Part shown: positions 57,604-64,000 of the stretch, piece by piece
Numbering within the stretch: position 1 is the first letter of the stretch
Layout of the letters: each line of letters starts with the position of its first letter
Origin: Phaeotremella fagi
Taxonomy: Eukaryota; Basidiomycota; Tremellomycetes; Tremellales; Phaeotremellaceae
DNA length: 64,000 nt
Assembly: GCA_001599715.1 (NCBI GenBank)
Contig: BCHU01000002.1
Coordinates: 1,426,001-1,490,000 of the forward strand
Reading direction: 5' to 3'
Translations under genes and position numbers: made by a program
The notes under the pieces: generated by a model
Database searches by the model: none
Told to the model about the DNA's origin: nothing
Seen by the model: only the letters and a program-made list of their open reading frames with translations

Positions 57604-58380
57604 CTAATGAAGCACAGGACATTGACCAGCTTTCACCCCAATCTCTTCAGTCAATTTAGCCATGTCCTCACCTTCCTTCGTGCCAAGAGAAGCGAAACCT
57701 TTAACGACACCCGCCCAATCCCCAGCCTTCTTCTCCTGACTATGTTTATCCCTTCCTTCAATTCTATCAATCACAATCTCAATCCCAATAATCCCCTTTT
57801 TCAACAAACTAACATAACTCTCAGGTGCGTCGTCAACTTTCCATAAACCCTCTTCTTCAACTGGAATTCCCTTCCCAAAAGCCAATTTCTCAGCCATGAT
57901 TTTTTCGTTGGTATCCGATAAATCGTTTAATTGTTTCGTCAAGAATTCGTTGGTCTCGGGGTTCTTTGATTCATGGTACAATTTGCATTTACCGTAAACT
58001 TGAACAGCAGAGTAATTCCATGTGGGTACCACCTTGCCTGAATCCGGTTTAGTCTCTTTATAGAATTTAGGTGTGACATATGAGTGAACGGGGTTGTTGA
58101 ACAGTACCAAAACCTCTTCAGTTAATGTTTGAGAACCATCGACCAGAGAATCAATCATAGCCCGAACTTGAGGGTTCGCTCTGGCCATGTGTGCACGTAA
58201 TCTACCCAATTCACCGGCTTCTTCACCTTCAGTATCGAGGACGAACGGGACATGTGAAGTTTGGATCGTTGGGTTTTTGGGATGAGGGATAGCGGTCGTT
58301 ACCAAACCTAAAGGGTTTTTACGGATGAACGTTTGAAGTGTTGGGACATCGTTTTCTGCGTGATACGTTGGAATGTGCAT
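57604..58380 (-). CDS. PaiB-like FMN-binding split-barrel protein
   Basis: Single-exon gene of 258 residues, rare in this window. Start MHIPTYHAENDVPTLQTFIR, then NPLGLVTTAIPHPKNPTIQT and HVPFVLDTEG; RLRAHMARANPQ and PTWNYSAVQVYGKCKLYHE are typical of the PaiB/FMN_bind_2 family. These proteins bind FMN; bacterial PaiB is a repressor, while the fungal ones have no settled role. It ends GVKAGQCPVLH. No intron in a genome where nearly all genes have them is compatible with older acquisition from bacteria, but codon use looks ordinary. Confidence 0.92.
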   Translation of the reverse strand: MHIPTYHAENDVPTLQTFIRKNPLGLVTTAIPHPKNPTIQTSHVPFVLDTEGEEAGELGRLRAHMARANPQVRAMIDSLVDGSQTLTEEVLVLFNNPVHSYVTPKFYKETKPDSGKVVPTWNYSAVQVYGKCKLYHESKNPETNEFLTKQLNDLSDTNEKIMAEKLAFGKGIPVEEEGLWKVDDAPESYVSLLKKGIIGIEIVIDRIEGRDKHSQEKKAGDWAGVVKGFASLGTKEGEDMAKLTEEIGVKAGQCPVLH

Positions 58381-58874
58381 TTTGCGTTTGTGTTGGATGG
58401 GGAACTGGATGTTTCTGGAAAAAGATGAAACTCGAAATTTGGATAACGGGGTGAAGCGACTAATGATTGTCTAGAGTGTAATCTTAAACCTTCGAGAATG
58501 AATGTCTGATTGAATTGTAGCAACTTTATATATGTCGGACGTTGAGTATGTGTTTGATCTACACGACTCGAAGACCTCGCTAAAGTAACTATCAACTAGT
58601 ACTTATTAATAAATCCGTTGGAAGCCGTGATACCGGACTGAGTGAACCAATCAACTTTCTTTTAATCCATGTCACTCATCGGTCAAGCCGTGCATCGAGT
58701 CAGACTTGAAGGATGCTATTCTCAAATCGAGCAGAAGTCAAGATCCAAGATGAATGGTTGTATCGGCCTATGCATGACCTTGTCACAAGAAATATAGATC
58801 TGTACTTGATTACTTTACTCTACTACTGAAATTTGATCGTGAAGAATTTGGATGCCACGATCCAAGAATTCGCT
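58381..58874. other. intergenic, no gene seen
   Basis: Promoter of the PaiB-like gene (a TATATA stretch near 58523) and 3' flank of the permease. Confidence 0.55.
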
Positions 58875-61044
58875 CTACTCCTCTACATATCTAGAAACAG
58901 CTTGAACAGTAGTTTGTTCATCTTTTTTACTTTCTTCTCTGGATTGATCATAACCATACTCGCTTGCTACGACATCGTGAACAGCAACGTCGACTTGAGC
59001 TTCGTAAGCTGGGAAGAATTTGTTGAGTACGAGATATAAAACGATTGCAACTAGATACACATGTCAGTTTAATATTCCTACATGTGTATAGGCAAAGAGG
59101 GAACTCACTGAAATCACCAGTCACGTTTGAAAGCATGTAAACGTATTTGATGTTCCCAATGTTGACAGTACTGTTGATAGCGTTGACCATTCCTGGCAAA
59201 TTTGGTGCGATAGCAACTAAAAGTGCAACGTATGATCTCCAATTCCAACCTTTGCTGAAACGGTAGATACCATCTGGACGATATAGTTCGTAGATATCGA
59301 GTTTTTGTTTCTTGATAATGAAGAAATCTACTGCTAGGAGAGCTGCGACTGGAGCTAGAACGATTGAATAGGATGACATGAATGTGAGCTGTAGAGATCG
59401 TTGCGTTAGTGATACAGACCATTGTTACATGTTACGACACTTGGGACTTACGAAATTTTCAGCTGAATCTAATACCTTCCATGGAGCGAAACCCCAGACT
59501 CCGACTGTGATGACGATGATTTGACCACGACGGATGTTGATGTAACGTGGAGCAAGGGATGTTAAATCGTTTGCGGCAGAGATGGAGTTGGCGGTACTAT
59601 TTTGGTCAGTACATGGCTGCTATTCAATCACTCACATGTTGGTGGTAACGTTTGCCAAAGCCCAAACGAGTGAAGCAAGGAAACAAGCAGCTCTACCTCC
59701 TGGACTAACGTTCCATTTAGCCTATGAAAGTAAATTAGCATTAGCTGAGTATTGAGACTAAAGGGTAAATCGACTTACAACAATGTCATATGGTTGATAC
59801 AGATCAACACCGTAGATAGCTCTACAGCAAGCCGCACTAATAGCCCCGAAAACACTCAACAAACTGAACAAAAGCGGAACAGCCAATAACTGAACATAAG
59901 CAGCCGAAGGTTTTTTACAGTATCTCGAGAAATCTCCAACATTCAAACTCAAGGTTGCCCAAGTACCTTGACAAGCTGTGACTGAATAACAGAACGCTAT
60001 GAATCGAGGTGCACCCGCTGCGACTCTGTTTGATGGGTCTGATAGGGCTGCTGAAGCCCCTGAACCGGCTGCTTTGACTGCCTGTTTAGAGTTTTAGTTT
60101 GTGCTTGTGTTTAATGAGATATCGGTTTTTAAAGCTTACCCAGATTAATGTGCCCAAAGCGCAGATTGGGACGACTACGGCTTTGATGTTGAATAACCAT
60201 GCTAATTTGGAGGGATGGATGAAGACAAATGGTAATTGAAGTAACCTTCGGGTAGAATTACCATTAGTCATTGAATTTCTAGTATTACTGATTTAGAAAC
60301 TCACCAGAAAAGGAAGAAAGAAAGGAAAGATAAAGTATCAGTTCCTTGAGACAAAGGAATCCCGTTAGGCAAATTAGCATATTGTGGCCAAATAGCTTCA
60401 ATCATGTTGGTAACGAAGACTCCTCCTCTGTTAACGAAAACGAAAAAAGTCAAATGAGGAACCAATCAAGCTAATTAAACTCAATGACTTACGACCAACT
60501 ATTGATCGATAACCAGAAACAAGCGATGACCATTCTTGAGAAAACGACGAATTTAGAACCCCAATATCCGAAAACTGATCTTGAAGTTACAGCGAATGGA
60601 GTATGAACTTTCGCTCCCACGATACCGTTCGCTGTGATCACTATTGCGACTAGGAGGGCACCAACGAATACTGCCAAACAGGATTCCCACCATGTTAAAC
60701 CTAAGGCTACAAAGGAAGAGACCGTTGCCCATGAACCTGGATTGATTAGGTCGGATATCCAATCTGTTTTGGGATTTATCAGTCATGAAGATTTGTAGTC
60801 TGATTGGAATGGGGGTTCACTTACAGGTGAAGAACGTCCAACTTGTCCATGTTCGGTATTCCATTGGAGATGGATCCATATCTACATTATCACATGAGAA
60901 AAAAATTGATAAAGATTTTCTCGCAGCAGTCAACTAACCCTTGTTAGACCAGATATCATCTGGTGCAATACAACTATCTTCCTTGGGCAATTCCCAAGCT
61001 TTAGCAGAGGTGAATCTTTTCTTTAATGTACTTCCAACGCCCAT
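58875..61044 (-). CDS. NCS1-family nucleobase/allantoin permease
   Basis: Plasma-membrane proton symporter of the NCS1 group (uracil, allantoin, uridine or thiamine; substrate not assignable by eye). Start MGVGSTLKKRFTSAKAWELP. Family segments: NPGSWATVSSFVALGLTWWE, HTPFAVTSRSVFGYWGSKF, FWLSINSWSGG, ACQGTWATLSLNVGDFSRYC, then ANVTTNITANSISAANDLTS and WGFAPWKVLDSA. About 12 membrane spans. It ends VQAVSRYVEE after a Lys/Glu-rich cytosolic tail that could serve for ubiquitin-linked turnover. About ten introns. The SINSWSGG and GDFSRY signatures are intact. Three GATA motifs upstream fit nitrogen control. Confidence 0.92.
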
Positions 61045-61435
61045 GGTGGTGATCAATTAATAGTAATTTATATCAGTTGATTGTGAACGACAAACAAACA
61101 AGGAATGCATAAGATTATGAGATCGGTAGTTTTCCTTTTAAGTAGCTAGCACACGACTGCATTGAAAATTTGGATTTGGTGGAGCATCATAGGTGTAAGC
61201 GAGAAAGTGAACCTTAGATAAGTAGGATGTGCCATATGGTTTTTCAGGAACCAATGGTAGTTCTTATCTGCACCGTAGCCCTGGAGTCCCTCGCTCTGCA
61301 AGTATCAATTGGAGCTAAAGATAGAAGTTGGTCACCGATTCACACGGATTTAGATAAGAGTTGAGAGTGTGGAATGGCGGTTATGGTGGAGTGGACCTCT
61401 GTGTGTATGCATAATAAGAACGAGTACAACCAAGT
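61045..61435. other. permease promoter region
   Basis: Head of the permease and 3' flank of the DUF952 gene. Apart from the GATA motifs I see no feature. Confidence 0.55.
61217..61358. promoter_or_regulatory. three GATA-factor motifs upstream of the permease
   Basis: GATAAG at 61217-61222 and 61353-61358, and its complement CTTATC at 61263-61268, all within 320 bp of the permease start. GATA factors activate nitrogen-scavenging permeases in fungi; clustering here supports that. Confidence 0.5.
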
Positions 61436-61954
61436 TTACTCGAGCCATGGTTTTATATCGGGTTGATTTAAACTTTCGTCCCATCCCTTCTCCCCCTCTG
61501 CTTTTACCAATTCCTTGAAAGAATCAACATTCTCACCTTCAAGATGAGCGTAGAGATGCGGATAAGCTAATAACCATGTTAACCAACCAAATATGGAGGA
61601 GGTTGAGATGAGACCTACAATCACCATTCCCAGCCGTCTCCCAAACCACCCTCTTAAACCCACTTAACCTTTTATAATCAATTCTCAACAACGTGACTTG
61701 ATTCACATCAGTGAAAAATCTGTTAAGAGTTCCAGGGATCTGTTGAGGGGTTGAGAGATGGATGAAACCGTCTTTCAGATCTAGTTCTGATAGGAAGAAT
61801 TCGTGGGAGGCCGGAATGGGGATTGGGAAGGTATATCTGTATAGTCGTTTAGGTGGTTTGGGATAGTGGAAAGCGGATACAAGACTTACCTCGTATCTAC
61901 ACTACTGTGGGGTAGGATCTTGTAGATGTATTTTGGGGTTGGGGAGGTCGCCAT
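61436..61954 (-). CDS. DUF952 family protein
   Basis: Small protein of unknown biochemistry (DUF952). Start MATSPTPKYIYKILPHSSVD. Family landmarks: YIYKI at the N-terminus, LDLKDGFIHLSTPQQIPGTL with the conserved GFIHLS, LLRIDYKRL, VVWETAGN and YPHLYAHLEGENV (the FPHLY motif). It ends PDIKPWLE. Two introns of about 55 nt; the second joins AGN to AYPHLY. About 135 residues, normal for the family. No signal peptide. Confidence 0.9.
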
Positions 61955-62116
61955 TGTACGTGTTATAGGAATTATGTTTTTGAGCTTGGAGATCATTTGG
62001 TTGTAGATTTCTCAATGGGTTCTAAAGATCAATCATTGGTGACGCAATAATTTCGGACATATTCTAATGTCCATATATTTAGTATGGAATGATTATCATG
62101 CATGAGTGGTGAAGAG

Positions 62117-62142
62117 ACAACAACAACAACAACAACAACAAC
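62117..62142 (+). repeat. CAA trinucleotide microsatellite
   Basis: About eight CAA units between the DUF952 gene and the last gene; noncoding. Confidence 0.8.
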
Positions 62143-62182
62143 GACAGGAGTACTGGAATGACTACGCTATACAACCCTCCAT

Positions 62183-64000
62183 TTAATGGATACTCTCCTT
62201 GATGACATACCAATCACTACCGTCATGTTCGCGAGTGAAAACACATTTCCATAACCGATTATCAAGTCTCACAATCAAATTGTCACCATCAACATAAACC
62301 TCGGTATCACAACTATAACCTCGAGCTTGCTGATACGAAGAACTTCCACTGAAGATCGATCCCGGGGACGCACCAGCATAACCTGAAACAACCGGATGGT
62401 CGAAAGAACGAAGAAGGATTCTGTATGGTTGGAATTTCTTATTGGTAAGGTTCAGATTCAATGGTCGATCTAAAGCAATCTCAAATCTACCACTGGTGTC
62501 TATACCGAGAACGGTTTGTTGTTGTTTATTCTCAGTTGTTGATTCCCATTTAATCTGCTTTTTGCCAGGGGAATTGGGTTGACGGTTGTAGACATCGTCA
62601 ACTGAACCTTTGGTTGAATAGGTATGCGAACTGACTGATTCAGTTTCTGTTTTTGTTAGCTATAGTCCCCGCAAGCGTGATATCACTCACGATCACCCCT
62701 GATTTCTTTCTCTTCAACATCCTCCTCTGCCTCCGTAGCGTATCTCGCACCAATTGAATCTATCTGTTTACTGATATCGTCCATGGACCACACAGGGTCT
62801 TGCGGATGAACGGCATCTTTCTCTGATTCAACCGGAATAACGGGTGATTCCAATCCCGTCGATTCTTCAGGTGACGATTTAGATTTCTTTCCAACTTTTT
62901 TACCTTTGGATTGTGAGAGTAGTTCTTTGATAGTTTCGGTCGAATCCTTGATTTCAAGAAGGGTTTTGATATTTTCGAGAACTTTTTCATCTAGATCTTC
63001 GATTCTTTCGTTTATCATATCGGACTAAGCGAATGAACATGTCAGATATATAGGATTGTGTTAATGTTTCAGGATCACTGACGTAATTAAACAAGGAATC
63101 AAAAGAGAACTCTATCTTTTGAGTCACAGATTCAGCGATTTCTTCCACGACCTTTTTCTTCTCTTCTTCCGAGCCAATCAATTGATTTGGAGCACCAGCT
63201 GAACCTGTTCCCACATCTCTCTTCAATAAATCCACAAGACGAGCTTCCATACTATCCAATCTCTGATCCATAGTTTTAGAGAGATATAATTTAGGTTCGT
63301 TAGCTTTTATGATCCTACTCTCCATATTATCAAGATTGATTTTCAGAGGTGCCAAAGCCTTCTCTGCTGCAATTTGAAGATCTTTGGCCGAATTCGAAAC
63401 GAAGAACGGTTGTCTGATCTGAGTGGCTGACGTGGGGATTCTTCTTGATCCCATTCTGTATCCAAGAGCAGTGGCCCCTGCAGCTAGTGTACAAGCAACA
63501 GTGCCCAAGGCGAATTTTTCGGAGGAAGTGAGTTGCGAATTGAATTCAGAGAGTCGTGTACTGAAATCTTTTGTGGGTTCTGATGATAAAGAATTGGCGG
63601 CTGACGTGATTGCAGGACCTGCCAAAGCGCTGATGGATTCTTGGGTTTCGAAAACGTTCTCCCATGGATTCTGCTGTTCTTTTGATTGAACGATACCAAA
63701 GACAGATAGTCTCGCTGATGATTCATTAGTTGGATGGTATTGTTAGCGATAGAAGGATGGGACTTACAATTAGGACCTTCAGTGATAGATTTGAAAGCAA
63801 GGGTTTTCAGATGATGAGCGAAACCCGATGATCCTTCAGTAGCGTTATCAACGTTCCAGAATGATTTCACCTGAGTGACTGGTCCATTTCGGAGAAGGGG
63901 GACGTGTAAGCCCAAACCCCTCTCTTCGTTTCTTAGCACAACTTCAGGTCCAACGCCAGTGTTGGCTTCTGGGAAATAATTTTGCATGTCGTTCTCGTTG
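62183..64000 (-). CDS. membrane-anchored coiled-coil protein, partial at right edge
   Basis: Not recognised. The 5' end may lie beyond the window; an ATG at about 63987 (MQNYFPEANTGVG) is possible. Parts in order: a globular N-terminus (LHVPLLRNGPVTQVKSFWNV), a Ser-rich stretch, one membrane span around FALGTVACTLAAGATALGYR followed by basic residues (MGSRR), then predicted coiled coil (MDQRLDSMEARLVDLLKRD, MINERIEDLDEKVLENIKTL), a charged linker, and a beta-rich C-terminal domain (KKFQPYRILLRSFDHPVVSG, WKCVFTREHDGSDWYVIKES) ending IH. Three or so short introns. Span plus coiled coil suggests an organelle-membrane scaffold, which is inference only. Confidence 0.7.

Noticed and set aside
57604..58380. 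Recent bacterial transfer of the PaiB-like gene
   Set aside because: Lack of introns is suggestive, but codon use matches neighbours and the family is widespread in fungi, so recent transfer is not supported.

Overview
This is a eukaryotic, fungal window. Short introns (about 45-65 nt, GT-AG, with CTGAC/CTAAC-like branch sites) break up almost every gene, coding density is high and genes lie on both strands. The protein repertoire (Zn2Cys6 regulator, NCS1 permease, HDEL-tailed PDI, CLU1/TIF31, eL32, eL41, uL13) fits a basidiomycete yeast. The intron density and style suggest Tremellales, close to Kwoniella or Cryptococcus; that placement is inference from style and was not searched.

Layout. 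0-11.5 kb holds housekeeping and metabolic genes: PDI, an MDR oxidoreductase, a secreted acid sphingomyelinase, an NmrA-like protein, the SLX1 nuclease and DPH3. 11.8-16 kb is a tandem array of three F-box-like paralogs of unknown function that decay from right to left: intact, one frameshift, heavily damaged. 16.5-22.2 kb has the glycogen branching enzyme, a ChaC-type glutathione-degrading enzyme and a Rossmann-fold epimerase. 22.2-29.3 kb is gene-poor and fast-evolving: a degenerate repeat of about 62 nt, a 120-bp-repeat protein with a frameshift, and three small secreted precursors sharing the core RGLPxxKPxR, the same three-exon plan and a TATA box at a similar distance. 29.3-40.1 kb returns to ordinary genes: a triose-phosphate-translocator-like transporter, an N-terminal methyltransferase, a repeat protein, a HAD nucleotidase, divergent eL41 and eL32, and a histidine phosphatase. 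40.6-43 kb is a second tandem array, three intact paralogs of an unrecognised small protein with a shared upstream block. 43.7-64 kb has uL13, a Zn2Cys6 factor, CLU1, an EEP nuclease, an omega-like GST, a PaiB-like protein, an NCS1 permease with three GATA motifs upstream, a DUF952 protein, and a membrane-anchored coiled-coil protein that runs to the right edge.

The genes do not form one pathway. The parts that look least described are the secreted-peptide cluster (25.3-28.1 kb) and the two lineage-type tandem families. Every exon join was read by eye from splice signals and reading frame, so outer limits are firmer than small internal exons.
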